From the NCBI GenBank assembly GCA_016791115.1, contig JAEUNL010000067.1, forward strand, positions 1 to 64,000: a stretch of DNA of 64,000 bases. Reading direction: 5' to 3'. Under the pieces are notes generated by a model. The model was given only the letters and a program-made list of their open reading frames with translations. It searched no databases and was not told the origin of the DNA. Numbering within the stretch: position 1 is the first letter of the stretch; each line of letters starts with the position of its first letter. Shown piece by piece: positions 48,848 through 58,634 of this stretch. The translations under genes were made by a program, and so were the position numbers. This stretch comes from Rhodocyclaceae bacterium. GTDB lineage: Bacteria > Pseudomonadota > Gammaproteobacteria > Burkholderiales > Rhodocyclaceae.

Positions 48848-50674
48848 ATGAAGAGAAACGCGCCACCGCCGATTCAAGCCTTCATGAATCACATCGTGAA
48901 CCGCCTCCGCGGCGACGCGCCCCATGGAGAGCACAGCATGAAGAACGACCTCGATCGTCGCCACGCGCACGCCAGCGAGACAACCGTCGCCGAAGAGATC
49001 GACCGACACCTTTCGCGCCACGTGCGCTTTGCGCCCGACTCGGGGCAGATCGTGCTTTTCGACCAGCGCATGCTGCTGATGCATGCATTCTCCTTTGCCG
49101 AACTGCGCCGCGAGCTGATCCAGTTGCTTGGCACGAACAAGGCGCGCGAGTTGTTTACGCGACTCGGTTATCAGCAAGGCATGGAAGACGGCCGCCGAGT
49201 GCGCGACCTGCATCAGGACGCCGCACAGGCACTCGCGTTCGGACCGCGCTTGCGCGAGTTCGAAGGATTCGTGCGCAACCAGCCGATCGAAGGCATGCGC
49301 TTCGACCCCCAGTCTGGCGATTTCTGGGGTGACTACTACTGGGGCGCCTCGTGGGAGGCGGAAGCGCACCTGCAGGATGCGGGCCTGAGCGGTAAACCCG
49401 TGTGCTGGACCATGATCGGCTACGCCTCGGGTTACACGACCGCCGTGACCGGCCAGGTGGTGCTGTGGCGCGAGATCGAATGCATGGCAATGGGCCATTC
49501 GCGCTGCCGCGTGATCGGCCGGCCGCTCGCGCAATGGGAGGACGTCGACGAAGAAGAGCTGCGCTTCCTCAAGGCAGAACACTTCGTCGACGCACCACCG
49601 CAGCGCCGCGAGGCGCGACGCCAGCGCGAGAGCGCGACGCCCGCTGCGGGCAACGCGGACAACTTCGTCGGCGCCTCGTCCGCCTTCAACGCGGCCGCCA
49701 CGCTGACGCGCCGCGTCGCCGGCACCGACGCGACCGTGTTGTTTCGCGGCGAAAGCGGCGTCGGCAAGGAGCGCTTCGCACGCACCCTTCATTCAATCAG
49801 CACACGTGCGTCCGGCCCACTGGTTTCGGTCAACTGTGCCGCGATTCCGCCCGACCTGGTCGAAGCGGAACTGTTCGGCGTCGAACGCGGCGCGTTTACC
49901 GGCGCCGACCAGTCGCGCCCGGGCCGCTTCGAGCGCGCGGAGGGCGGCACGCTGTTTCTCGACGAGATCAGCAGCCTGCCGCTGCCGGCGCAGGGCAAGC
50001 TGCTGCGCGCACTGCAGGAGCGCGAGATCGAACGCGTCGGCGACACGCGCGTGCGCAAGGTCGATGTGCGCATCGTCGCCGCCGCCAACCGCGACTTGCG
50101 CGAGGAGGTCGCTGCCGGCCGATTTCGCGAGGATCTGTTCTACCGCCTCAACGTGTTCCCGATCGAGATTCCGCCGCTGCGCGAGCGGCGCGAGGACATT
50201 CCGCTGCTTGTTTCCCTTTTCATCGAACGCTTCTCGGTGCGCTTCGGCAAATGCATTGCCGGCGTCACGCAGAACGCCTACGACGCCCTGTGGGACTACG
50301 ACTGGCCGGGCAACGTGCGCGAACTGGAGAACATGGTCGAGCGCGGCGTGATCCTCGCCGAGCCGGAAGGCCTGATCGACGTGCAGCACCTGTTCGCCGG
50401 CGGCGAGAAGCTGCACAGCCGTTCGTTCAACGTCGGGCCCGCCGGCATGCTGGTGCCGCGCAGTGGAAACGGCACCGTCAGCGCGCCGAACGACCTGGAG
50501 CGCATCGCCGACGACCTGCTCGACAAGATGAGTTCGTTCGAACAGATCGAAACCCTGCTCTACGAACGCGCGCTCGGGCGCAGCCGCGGCAACGTGTCGG
50601 CGGCGGCGCGGCTGTTGAACCTGAGCCGCGCGCAAGTCGAATACCGGCTCTCGAAACGAACGCGCAGCGAGTGA
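48848..50674 (+). CDS. sigma-54-dependent activator, XylR/DmpR type with V4R domain
   Basis: A 608-residue enhancer-binding protein. The N-terminal XylR_N region begins near residue 60 ([30 protein letters not shown]) and leads to a V4R domain ([42 protein letters not shown]), the effector-sensing module of phenol and toluene regulators, keeping the cysteines used for metal binding. The AAA+ domain has GESGVGKE (about 300), GAFTGA (about 347) and [12 protein letters not shown] Fis-type HTH ends the protein ([20 protein letters not shown]). Another possible start is the ATG at 48938, after GGAGAGC. It probably controls the facing Rieske operon and the DUF1329 gene in response to an aromatic or related effector. 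Confidence 0.9.
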   Translation: MKRNAPPPIQAFMNHIVNRLRGDAPHGEHSMKNDLDRRHAHASETTVAEEIDRHLSRHVRFAPDSGQIVLFDQRMLLMHAFSFAELRRELIQLLGTNKARELFTRLGYQQGMEDGRRVRDLHQDAAQALAFGPRLREFEGFVRNQPIEGMRFDPQSGDFWGDYYWGASWEAEAHLQDAGLSGKPVCWTMIGYASGYTTAVTGQVVLWREIECMAMGHSRCRVIGRPLAQWEDVDEEELRFLKAEHFVDAPPQRREARRQRESATPAAGNADNFVGASSAFNAAATLTRRVAGTDATVLFRGESGVGKERFARTLHSISTRASGPLVSVNCAAIPPDLVEAELFGVERGAFTGADQSRPGRFERAEGGTLFLDEISSLPLPAQGKLLRALQEREIERVGDTRVRKVDVRIVAAANRDLREEVAAGRFREDLFYRLNVFPIEIPPLRERREDIPLLVSLFIERFSVRFGKCIAGVTQNAYDALWDYDWPGNVRELENMVERGVILAEPEGLIDVQHLFAGGEKLHSRSFNVGPAGMLVPRSGNGTVSAPNDLERIADDLLDKMSSFEQIETLLYERALGRSRGNVSAAARLLNLSRAQVEYRLSKRTRSE

Positions 50675-50880
50675 CCCGCGCCAAGAGGCGCATGGACCGG
50701 CCATCCTGGCGGTGCCTGGCTGGAGAACGAGACTCCATGCGGCATAGCGGGCAGCCATCCCCGGGCACGCCTGTCCATCGGCCATGCAAGCCGGTCGGAC
50801 TTTCGTCTGATTGACGTCGGCATGGTGGCGTGCCAGATTGCATCGCATCGGAGGCGCGCCTTGCGCGCCGGGAGGCCGCG

Positions 50881-52026
50881 ATGCCAAAAGGATTGCGTTT
50901 CGAAAACGACTACCTGGCCGGCGGCCCCGCGAACGCCTGGGTGACGCCGAATTTCCGCCTGTCCGAGTACGCCGGCGCCGACGGCCGGGTGTTCGTCCAT
51001 CGCGAGCTCGTGGCCGCAGTGCAGGTGCTGCGCACCCTGCTCGGCCGCGGCCTCGACATCGCGTCGACCGCAGCAGCCAACGGGCTCGGCGAGCAGATCG
51101 CCGGGCGCTTCGTCTGGGTGCGCGGCGATCCGCTTGCCGACGTCGCCGCCACGGCAACCCGCATGATCAAGGACGCATGGTTTGCCCGCGTCGAAGCGCG
51201 CGGCGACCGCGTGTACCTCGAGATGCCCGACCCGGCCCGCCTGCCGCCGATCGCACCCGAATCGGCGCTGGATCGCGCGATCGCGATCACTGCGGCCTTC
51301 GAGACATCGGGCGATCCCTACCAGCAGGCAACCGGCAACTTCGACGGCGCCGGCCTCTCGTTCGGCCCGCTGCAGGCGAATCTCAAGACGGGGACGCTGC
51401 AGGAACTGTTCCGCCGTTACCAGGCGCGCGACGGTGCCGCGCTGCAGGCCTGCTTTGGCGCGTTGTGGGGCGAATGGCAGCGCATCCTGCGACTGCCCTC
51501 GCGCGCGCAGCAGGTGGCGTGGGCAGACGCACTGAGCCGGGGCACGGGCAAGGCGGACTTCGATGCAGACTGGAAGGGTGCCCTGCAGGCCGTCGGCCGC
51601 GTGCCGGCACTGCGTGCCGAAACCCTCGCCTACGCCTACGACACCTACGGCCGCAAGCTGATCGTCGCGCTGGCCTGGCTCAAGGGCGTGCGGCCGATAC
51701 GCATCACCAACTTCCGCTGTCTCGCCGCGCTTTATGACCTCTGCGTGCAGCAGGGCAGCCTGGACAAGGCGCACGACGCGATCCGCCGCCGCATCGCCGC
51801 CGAGAACCCGCTGGACGAATTCGCGCTGACGCGCATCGCAGTCGAGGAACGGGGCCGTACCGCCAGCCCCGAATGGCGCGCCGACTGCATCAGCCGGCGT
51901 CTGTGCATCATCGAGCGCGAGCCGGTCCGCGTGTCGGAAGCCGGGCACAATGCCGAACGCGACAACCCGAGCCTTTATCTGTTGCGCAATGCGCCAGTAA
52001 CACAGATCGAGCGCTATCTGTCGTAG
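50881..52026 (+). CDS. M15-like domain plus lysozyme-like hydrolase domain
   Basis: A 381-residue protein without a signal peptide. Residues about 15-115 resemble the peptidase M15 fold (TPNFRLSEYAGADGRVFVHRELVAAVQVLRTLL) but lack the metal-binding SxHxxGxAxD motif, so this part is probably catalytically dead. Residues about 130-300 resemble a lysozyme-like (GH46/chitosanase-type) domain with a candidate catalytic Glu in AAFETSGDPY and the GNFDGAGLSFGPLQ segment. This combination occurs in phage-derived endolysins and related cell-wall proteins. No phage genes flank it. The start ATG at 50881 follows GGGAGG. Function is inferred. Confidence 0.65.
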   Translation: MPKGLRFENDYLAGGPANAWVTPNFRLSEYAGADGRVFVHRELVAAVQVLRTLLGRGLDIASTAAANGLGEQIAGRFVWVRGDPLADVAATATRMIKDAWFARVEARGDRVYLEMPDPARLPPIAPESALDRAIAITAAFETSGDPYQQATGNFDGAGLSFGPLQANLKTGTLQELFRRYQARDGAALQACFGALWGEWQRILRLPSRAQQVAWADALSRGTGKADFDADWKGALQAVGRVPALRAETLAYAYDTYGRKLIVALAWLKGVRPIRITNFRCLAALYDLCVQQGSLDKAHDAIRRRIAAENPLDEFALTRIAVEERGRTASPEWRADCISRRLCIIEREPVRVSEAGHNAERDNPSLYLLRNAPVTQIERYLS

Positions 52027-52207
52027 TACCCGGCCAGGTGCGTCGTCGCCTCTTGCAACTATCCCACGACATCGGTATGGGCTTTTGCCACGCGGCTTTA
52101 TACAATCCGGCATGCAGACCGAAATCCCGGGCGCTTTGCCGCCGCAGCGGAACGTCGTCCTGCAAGGCGCAACAAGACCAATCAACCGCCACGCGGGCAA
52201 GGCCTCG

Positions 52208-54373
52208 ATGAACAAATCCGAACGTCTGATCCACAGCGCCTTCGACGCCTCGCGCGCGGGTGCATTCAAGTGGTACATCGAGGACGGTCTGGTCGAACTC
52301 TCTTACGGCTTGCTCGCATTGCTCGGTCTCAGCGATCGCGGCTTCGACGGCCGCTTCGACACCGTCGCGGCACACATGCACCCGCTCGACCGCGAGCGGC
52401 TGATGCACTTCGCCACGACGCCGGCGCCGGAGCGCACCCACTTCGAGACGGAGCTGCGTTTCGTCGGCACCTCCGATTCGGTGCGCTGGTTCGCGGTGCA
52501 GGGCGAGTTGGCGCTGGACGAACACGACAAGCCGGTCTCCGCGACCGGCATCATGCAGGAACTCGCCCCGGCGGTGGTCACCGAGCGGCGCATGCGCACC
52601 CAGCAGGCCTTGCTGTTCCGCCTGCTTTCCGAGGAGCGTATCGACACCCTGCCGCTCGATACCGCACTGGGGCGGCTCACGCAGAGTGCGTCGCAGGCCA
52701 TGTCGGCAGCGCGTGCAAGCGTATGGCAGCTCGACGCGTCACGCGGCGAGCTGATCTGCCGCGACCTCTACCTGGCGCGCGAGCGGCGGCACGAAAGCGG
52801 GCTCGCGATCCGCGCCGCGGATTACCCGAGCTACTTCGACGCGCTGGCGAAGAATCGCGCCATCACGGTGACGCACGCGCCGAGCGATCCGCGCACGCGC
52901 GAACTCGACGCCGGCTACCTGCGCCCGCTGGGCATCACGTCGATGCTCGATTCGACGATACGGCGCGGCGGCAACACGGTCGGCGTGGTGTGCATCGAGC
53001 ACGTCGGCCCGATGCGGCACTGGTCGCCCGACGAACAGCATTTCGTCGCGTCGCTGGCCGACCTCGCCACGCTGCTGTTCGAGACCGGCGAACGCCGCGA
53101 ACTGGCCGCGCGGCTCGAACGCTCGGCGCGCGAAGACCGCCTCACCGGCCTGCCCAACCGCTTGCGCTTCCGCGAGGTTCTCGAAAGCGGCATCCGCAAC
53201 CAGACACCGTTCCTCGTGATGCTGATCGACCTGGTCGAGTTTCGCGACGTCAATCACATTCTCGGCCACGCGCTCGGCGACATGGTGCTGGTGGCGCTTG
53301 CCGGGCGGCTCGACCAGTTGCTCCCGTCCGGCACCACGCTGTGCCGCTACGGCGGCGACAAGTATTCCGCCATGGTGCCCGGCATCGAAGCCGCGGACGC
53401 CGCGCTCACCCTCGCGCGCGGCACGCTCGACGCCATGCGCGAACCGCTCGATGTGGGCGGCGTGCGCCTCACGGTCAATTGCCGCATCGGCATGAGCCTG
53501 TTCCCGGCGCACGGACTGGATGCCGAAGTGCTTTTGCGCGAAGCCGACCTCGCGCTCACCGCGACGCGCGGCGTGCGCGGCTGCCGGCTGTACGAGCCGC
53601 AACGCGATCGCCATTCGCCGCGCCGCCTCGCGCTGATGCACGACCTGATGCGCGCGATCAACGGCGACGCGTTCAGCGTGCTGTTCCAGCCGCGCGTCGA
53701 ACTCGCCTCGGGCCGCGTCATCGGTGCGGAAGCCCTCGCGCGCTGGCAGCACCCGGAATTCGGCGCCGTCGCGCCGCTGGAGTTCGTGGCGCTGGCCGAA
53801 CTCGGCGACATGATCCGCGACCTCACGCTCGAAGTCCTGCGGCGCACCGCACTGGCCTGGCACGATCTGCAGGCGCAGGGCCTGAGCGTGCCGCTGAGCA
53901 TCAACCTCTCGCCCTACATGCTGCACGACCCGAAATGGGCCGATGCGATCATCGACACACTGGCCGCCCAACGCCTGCCGGCGCAGCAACTCGAACTCGA
54001 GATCACCGAGAACGCGTTCATCCACGAACCCGACGAGGCGCTGCAGGCCATGGATCGCCTGCGCGAAACCGGCGTGCGTTTCTCGCTCGACGATTTCGGC
54101 ATCGGCTATTCCTCGTTCGAACACCTGAGCCGGATGCCGATCCACGCGCTGAAGATCGACAAGCTGTTCGTGCAGGGGCTGGAACACGATCCGAAATGCC
54201 GCGCCATCGTCCGCTCCGCATTGCTGCTCGGCGAGGAACTGGGACTGGAGGTCGTCGCGGAAGGCGTCGAGTCGGAATCGACCCGGCGCCTGCTGCTCGA
54301 CATGGGTTGCAGGCTCGCCCAGGGCTTCCTGCTCGGGTTTCCCGGCACGCCGCAGGCACTGGTTCGACGCTGA
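52208..54373 (+). CDS. EAL-domain c-di-GMP phosphodiesterase with degenerate GGDEF
   Basis: A 721-residue cytoplasmic protein in the order PAS-like (about 5-125), GAF-like (about 145-290), GGDEF (about 310-465), EAL (about 475-715). The GGDEF signature is GGDKY (CRYGGDKYSAMV), so cyclase activity is unlikely. The EAL domain keeps EALAR, NLS, ITEN, LDDFGIGYSS, the KIDK lysine and AEGVES, so c-di-GMP hydrolysis is expected. There are no membrane segments. The ATG at 52208 fits the PAS start, while an in-frame ATG at 52112 could add 32 residues. Confidence 0.88.
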   Translation: MNKSERLIHSAFDASRAGAFKWYIEDGLVELSYGLLALLGLSDRGFDGRFDTVAAHMHPLDRERLMHFATTPAPERTHFETELRFVGTSDSVRWFAVQGELALDEHDKPVSATGIMQELAPAVVTERRMRTQQALLFRLLSEERIDTLPLDTALGRLTQSASQAMSAARASVWQLDASRGELICRDLYLARERRHESGLAIRAADYPSYFDALAKNRAITVTHAPSDPRTRELDAGYLRPLGITSMLDSTIRRGGNTVGVVCIEHVGPMRHWSPDEQHFVASLADLATLLFETGERRELAARLERSAREDRLTGLPNRLRFREVLESGIRNQTPFLVMLIDLVEFRDVNHILGHALGDMVLVALAGRLDQLLPSGTTLCRYGGDKYSAMVPGIEAADAALTLARGTLDAMREPLDVGGVRLTVNCRIGMSLFPAHGLDAEVLLREADLALTATRGVRGCRLYEPQRDRHSPRRLALMHDLMRAINGDAFSVLFQPRVELASGRVIGAEALARWQHPEFGAVAPLEFVALAELGDMIRDLTLEVLRRTALAWHDLQAQGLSVPLSINLSPYMLHDPKWADAIIDTLAAQRLPAQQLELEITENAFIHEPDEALQAMDRLRETGVRFSLDDFGIGYSSFEHLSRMPIHALKIDKLFVQGLEHDPKCRAIVRSALLLGEELGLEVVAEGVESESTRRLLLDMGCRLAQGFLLGFPGTPQALVRR

Positions 54374-54453
54374 GGCAGAAGCGCCACGCGATCGCGCACG
54401 ACGCGACGGATCGTGACATGATCGCGCCCTGTCGAATCCGGCCTCGCCCTATC

Positions 54454-55893
54454 ATGCTCCAGCGCGCATTGCGTTACCTGCTCCTATCACTGTCGTTCCT
54501 CTGCCTGGCCGCCGCCTCATCCCGGGGTGCAGCGGCGGACATTGCCACCCTGCCCCCCGGCGTACAGCAGGCGCTGCGTAACGCCGGCGTGCCCGCCAGC
54601 GCGGTGGGTGTCTGGGTGCAGGACGTCGGCAGCGCAAAGCCGGCACTGGCCGTCAATCCGCGCCAGCCGCTGAACCCCGCTTCGGTGATGAAGCTGCTCA
54701 CCACGAGCGCCGCACTCGACCTGCTCGGCCCCGCCCACACCTGGAAGACCGATGCGCTGATCAACGGCGGGCTGTCCGACGGCGTGCTCGCCGGTGACCT
54801 GCACCTGCGCGGCAGCGGCGACCCGAAGCTGACCATCGAGGCGCTCTGGCTCTGGATGCGCGAAATGCGCGCGCGCGGACTGCGTGAGATCCGCGGCGAC
54901 ATCGTGCTCGACCGCAGCCTGTTCGACCTCGGCACGCCCGATCCCGGCGGCTTCGACGCCCAGCCGCTACGCGCCTACAACGTCATTCCCGACGCGCTAT
55001 TGCTGAACTTCAAGGCGCTGCAACTGACCTTCGTTCCAGGGCCGGGACAACGCGTTGCGGTGCTTGCCGAGCCGCTGCCGGCGCAACTCGAAGTGCTGAG
55101 CCTGCTCAAGGCGGTCGATGGTGGCTGCGACAACTGGCGCGGCGGCCTGCGCTACGACCTCACCACGCAGGGCGAGCGCGCGCGACTGGTGTTCACCGGC
55201 ACTTACCCGGCGAGTTGCGGCGAAAGAAGCTGGAGCCTCGCGCCGCTCGACCATCGACAATATGCCGAATCGCTGGTCCGCGAACTGTGGCGCGAGACCG
55301 GCGGTACGCTTGGCGGCACGGTGCGCGACGGTACCGTGCCGCCCGGCGCCCAGCTCTTCTCGTCGCACGAATCGCCACCGCTGGCCGACCAGATCCGCGA
55401 CATCAACAAGTGGTCGAACAACGTGATGGCGCGACAACTCTTCCTGTCGCTCGGCGCAGCGAGCGGTCGCGCACCGGTGCGCGAGGCCGATGGCGAAGCG
55501 GCGATACGCACGTGGCTGAAGAGCCGCGACCTGTCGATGCCGGAACTGGTGCTGGAGAACGGCTCCGGCCTCTCGCGCCGCGAGCGCATCAGCGCGGAGG
55601 GACTGGGCCGGCTGCTGTTGTTCGCGTGGGCCAGCCCGACCATGCCGGAGTTCGTTTCGTCCATGCCGGTGTACGGCGTCGACGGCACGCTCAAGAAGCG
55701 CGGCAACGGCAATGGCAACGGCGGCCGCGCCCACCTCAAGGGCGGCACGCTCGACGGCGTGCGCTGCGTGGCCGGCTACGTGCTCGACCGCAACGGCCGG
55801 CGCCACGCAGTGGCCTGGCTGGTGAACCATGCGAACGCGGGCGCCACCCAAGCCGCGCAGGATGCGCTGATCGACTGGATCGTGAATCGCTAG
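54454..55893 (+). CDS. dacB: D-alanyl-D-alanine carboxypeptidase/endopeptidase (PBP4)
   Basis: A 479-residue class C penicillin-binding protein that trims peptidoglycan cross-links in the periplasm. It has a signal peptide (YLLLSLSFLCLAAASSRGAAA), the SxxK motif in PASVMKLLTT, SNN in KWSNNVMARQL, and KGG in HLKGGTLDGVRCVAG, where most PBP4 proteins have KTG. Length and domain order are standard. A start at the ATG 54418 is also possible. It follows the EAL gene by 80 bp. Confidence 0.92.
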   Translation: MLQRALRYLLLSLSFLCLAAASSRGAAADIATLPPGVQQALRNAGVPASAVGVWVQDVGSAKPALAVNPRQPLNPASVMKLLTTSAALDLLGPAHTWKTDALINGGLSDGVLAGDLHLRGSGDPKLTIEALWLWMREMRARGLREIRGDIVLDRSLFDLGTPDPGGFDAQPLRAYNVIPDALLLNFKALQLTFVPGPGQRVAVLAEPLPAQLEVLSLLKAVDGGCDNWRGGLRYDLTTQGERARLVFTGTYPASCGERSWSLAPLDHRQYAESLVRELWRETGGTLGGTVRDGTVPPGAQLFSSHESPPLADQIRDINKWSNNVMARQLFLSLGAASGRAPVREADGEAAIRTWLKSRDLSMPELVLENGSGLSRRERISAEGLGRLLLFAWASPTMPEFVSSMPVYGVDGTLKKRGNGNGNGGRAHLKGGTLDGVRCVAGYVLDRNGRRHAVAWLVNHANAGATQAAQDALIDWIVNR

Positions 55894-55998
55894 GCCGGCG
55901 CCAAGAGGGCGGCCTACGCCGTCGGTCGGATTGGCACAACCGCACGCAGTTGCGTAGCATCCGCAGCATTCCTCGATCCGGGCACGACGACAACAAGC

Positions 55999-58173
55999 AT
56001 GAACCTGGGCAAGACGGTAGAACGCACCTGGTCCGATGCGTTGCGGATCGTGCTCGACGCGGTTTTCGTCCTGCGGCGGACGGGTTCGGCGCCCTGGTTG
56101 CTGCTCTTCGGGCTCGCCTTCATCGTACTGCTGCCGCAAGGCCGGGAGATGGTGCGCTGGCTGAGCGAAGACCAGTCGACCGGCCTGATGACGGCAAACC
56201 TCGCCTTCCTGCTGGCTTCGTCGCTCGTCTGGGGCATGGCGGTATGGTATTGCTCCCGCGTGCTGCTGGTGGTGCGCGACAGCCGCAGCGCCGCGCCGCT
56301 GGAGCAGAGTCCTTGGCTGCAAAAGCTGCGCGAGTGGCTGCCCCGGTGGATGGGCGCGCTCGCCGTTGCCGGCGCCGGCTTCGCCGCCGTACGCGTGGAC
56401 GCCTGGCTGATTGCCATCCTGCATTTCGCCCTCGCAGCGGGACTGTTCGGCTTCTGCGCCAAACGGCGCCACTGGTTCTCGCGCCTGCTGCGCGAATGCG
56501 ACCGCAGCGGTGTACCCGATCCGCAGCCGGTTTCGCTCAGGAGCGCGCCGTTCGCCATTCTTTCGGCCTCGCTGCTGTTGTCCGCATTGCTGACGCTGGG
56601 CTTCCTCGCCTCGCCGGTGGTCTTGCCGCGGCTGATCGGCGCACTCGCGATACTGCAGCTCGCACTCGCAGCCTGGGTGATCTTCCTCAACTTCGCCATC
56701 CTCTTTCTCGGCCATCTGCTGCGCCTGCCGGCGCTCGGTTTCGTACTCGTGGTGGTGGTCGTCGCGGTAAGCCCCTTCAACGACAACCATGCCGTGCGAC
56801 GGTTCGACGAGGCGGTAGGGGAACGACCGGCACTGGCCGCGCATTTCGATGCATGGTCGCAACAACGGATTGTCGACGCGGCGCAGCCGCTACCCGTGAT
56901 CATCGTCGCCGCCGAAGGCGGCGGCGTGCGCGCCGCCTACTGGACTGCCGGTCTGCTGGGCGCGATCGAGGAGCGCAGCGCATCGCGCGGCGGCACCGGC
57001 AGCGGCTTTCTCCGGCACCTGTATGCGCTGAGCGGCGTGTCGGGCGGCGCGGTCGGCAGTTCGGCATTCGCCGCGATGATCGGACAGACCCCGCCCGGCA
57101 CGCTGCCCGACTGCACGGTAGACGACGCACCGGCCCGCGGCTGGCGCGCCTGCGGCGTGGCGCTGTTCGGCAACGACTATCTGGCACCGAATCTCGCTGC
57201 GATGCTGTATGCCGATCTGCTGCAACGCTTCCTGCCGTTCCGCATCCGGGCGTGGGACCGCGCACTGGCAATGGAATACGCCGCGGAGCACGACTGGGCT
57301 CGCCTGTTCGCCAACCATCCGGAAACGCTATCGGGCGCCACGCAGGCCCTGTGGCGCGGACTGCCCGGCAGCACGGCCACGCCGGCACTGTTCATCAATG
57401 GAACGTTTGCCGAAAGCGGCCAGCGCATCGTCGGCTCCAACGTGCGCCTCGACGGTGTCACCTTTCCCGACGCGCACGACCTGTACGACGTCACCGGCGC
57501 AAGGGGCGAGCGCGACCGGCGCGAAATGCCGCTGATCTCGGCGATCCACCTGAGCGCCCGCTTCCCCTTCATCAGCCCTGCCGGCACGCTGGAGGCGGAC
57601 GGCAAGGCCTTCGGTCACGTGGTGGATGGCGGCTATTTCGAGAACGCCGGCACCGCAACCGCACTCGACGTGCTCGATGGCGTGATCGCCGCCGCGCGCA
57701 GTGGGGGACGCGTGATCCGGCCCATCATCATCTCGATACGCAACGACCCCGGCGAGGCCGGAACCTGCACCCACGACCTTCGGGAACCCGAGCCGGTCGG
57801 CGAGCCAGTGACACTGTTGCCGGACCTGCTGATACCGCCGCTCGGCCTCTATGCGACGCGTACCGCGCGCACCGGCTACACCGACGGCCTGATCCGGGCG
57901 CGCGTGCAGAGCGTGCTGGCGGATCAGGCCGACGCAGATGCGGGACGTGCGCAGGTGATCAAACCGGTTTATGTGCGCCTGTGCCTCGAACCCGGCGCCG
58001 GCGAGAAGAACCAGCCGCCGCTGGGATGGACGCTGTCGCACGCCTCGCGCGCCTACATGGACGACGCGCTCGACCGCATTGCGCGGGGCCAGAATGCGCA
58101 GGTCGAGGCACTGCTGGATGCGCTGCATGGCGACGCGCCGCGCCAGGTGATCGCGGCGGACGATCCGCGCTGA
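55999..58173 (+). CDS. membrane-anchored patatin-like phospholipase
   Basis: A 724-residue protein. The N-terminal third (residues about 30-265) has about five to seven hydrophobic segments. The C-terminal part carries a patatin hydrolase: oxyanion-hole region AAEGGGVRAAYWTAG, nucleophile elbow GVSGGAVGSS (GxSxG) and the dyad aspartate in VVDGGYFENAG. It would be a serine lipid acyl hydrolase facing one side of the inner membrane; substrate unknown. It converges on the DUF4870-like gene, with stops only three bases apart. Confidence 0.85.
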   Translation: MNLGKTVERTWSDALRIVLDAVFVLRRTGSAPWLLLFGLAFIVLLPQGREMVRWLSEDQSTGLMTANLAFLLASSLVWGMAVWYCSRVLLVVRDSRSAAPLEQSPWLQKLREWLPRWMGALAVAGAGFAAVRVDAWLIAILHFALAAGLFGFCAKRRHWFSRLLRECDRSGVPDPQPVSLRSAPFAILSASLLLSALLTLGFLASPVVLPRLIGALAILQLALAAWVIFLNFAILFLGHLLRLPALGFVLVVVVVAVSPFNDNHAVRRFDEAVGERPALAAHFDAWSQQRIVDAAQPLPVIIVAAEGGGVRAAYWTAGLLGAIEERSASRGGTGSGFLRHLYALSGVSGGAVGSSAFAAMIGQTPPGTLPDCTVDDAPARGWRACGVALFGNDYLAPNLAAMLYADLLQRFLPFRIRAWDRALAMEYAAEHDWARLFANHPETLSGATQALWRGLPGSTATPALFINGTFAESGQRIVGSNVRLDGVTFPDAHDLYDVTGARGERDRREMPLISAIHLSARFPFISPAGTLEADGKAFGHVVDGGYFENAGTATALDVLDGVIAAARSGGRVIRPIIISIRNDPGEAGTCTHDLREPEPVGEPVTLLPDLLIPPLGLYATRTARTGYTDGLIRARVQSVLADQADADAGRAQVIKPVYVRLCLEPGAGEKNQPPLGWTLSHASRAYMDDALDRIARGQNAQVEALLDALHGDAPRQVIAADDPR

Positions 58174-58176
58174 AGG

Positions 58177-58608
58177 TCAGGCGTCGATCGGCCGCGCGTC
58201 TCTCAGGGCGAGCCAGCCGCGGATCACGCGATAGCCGATCCACACGCCGACCACCGCGATCGGCAGCCAGTAGAGCAGGATGCCGACAATGGTCGCGATC
58301 AGCACCAGCGTCACGACCAGCGCGATCAGCCCCCACAGCACCGACCACCAGAACGTGCGGATCTGCCAGCTGAAGTGGCTGTCGAGATAGGTGCCGCGCA
58401 CGTCGGAGCGCTTGACGTAATTGAGGATCACCGCGACGATCGATGGCAATCCGAAGACGAAGCTGCCGACCACGGTTGCCGAACCGGCGATGCCGATCAC
58501 CACCGAGGCCGCGTGCAGCGCGTAAATCAGGTGGGTCAGGTTGATCAGTCCCGGGGAAGGAACATCGACCACTTCGCTCGCGCCGCCGCCCTGCGTCGTC
58601 AGATTCAT
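58177..58608 (-). CDS. DUF4870-like small membrane protein
   Basis: A 143-residue protein with about three hydrophobic segments (residues about 25-60, 85-110, 110-130) and the layout of the DUF4870/Tic20-like family: NLTHLIYALHAASVVIG, SDVRGTYLDSHFSWQIRTFWW. Function unknown. Start ATG at 58608 with AAAGGAG upstream. It lies 26 bp after ubiD and may be co-transcribed with it. Confidence 0.8.
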   Translation of the reverse strand: MNLTTQGGGASEVVDVPSPGLINLTHLIYALHAASVVIGIAGSATVVGSFVFGLPSIVAVILNYVKRSDVRGTYLDSHFSWQIRTFWWSVLWGLIALVVTLVLIATIVGILLYWLPIAVVGVWIGYRVIRGWLALRDARPIDA

Positions 58609-58634
58609 CACCCGCTCCTTTCGCGTTGCCGCGC

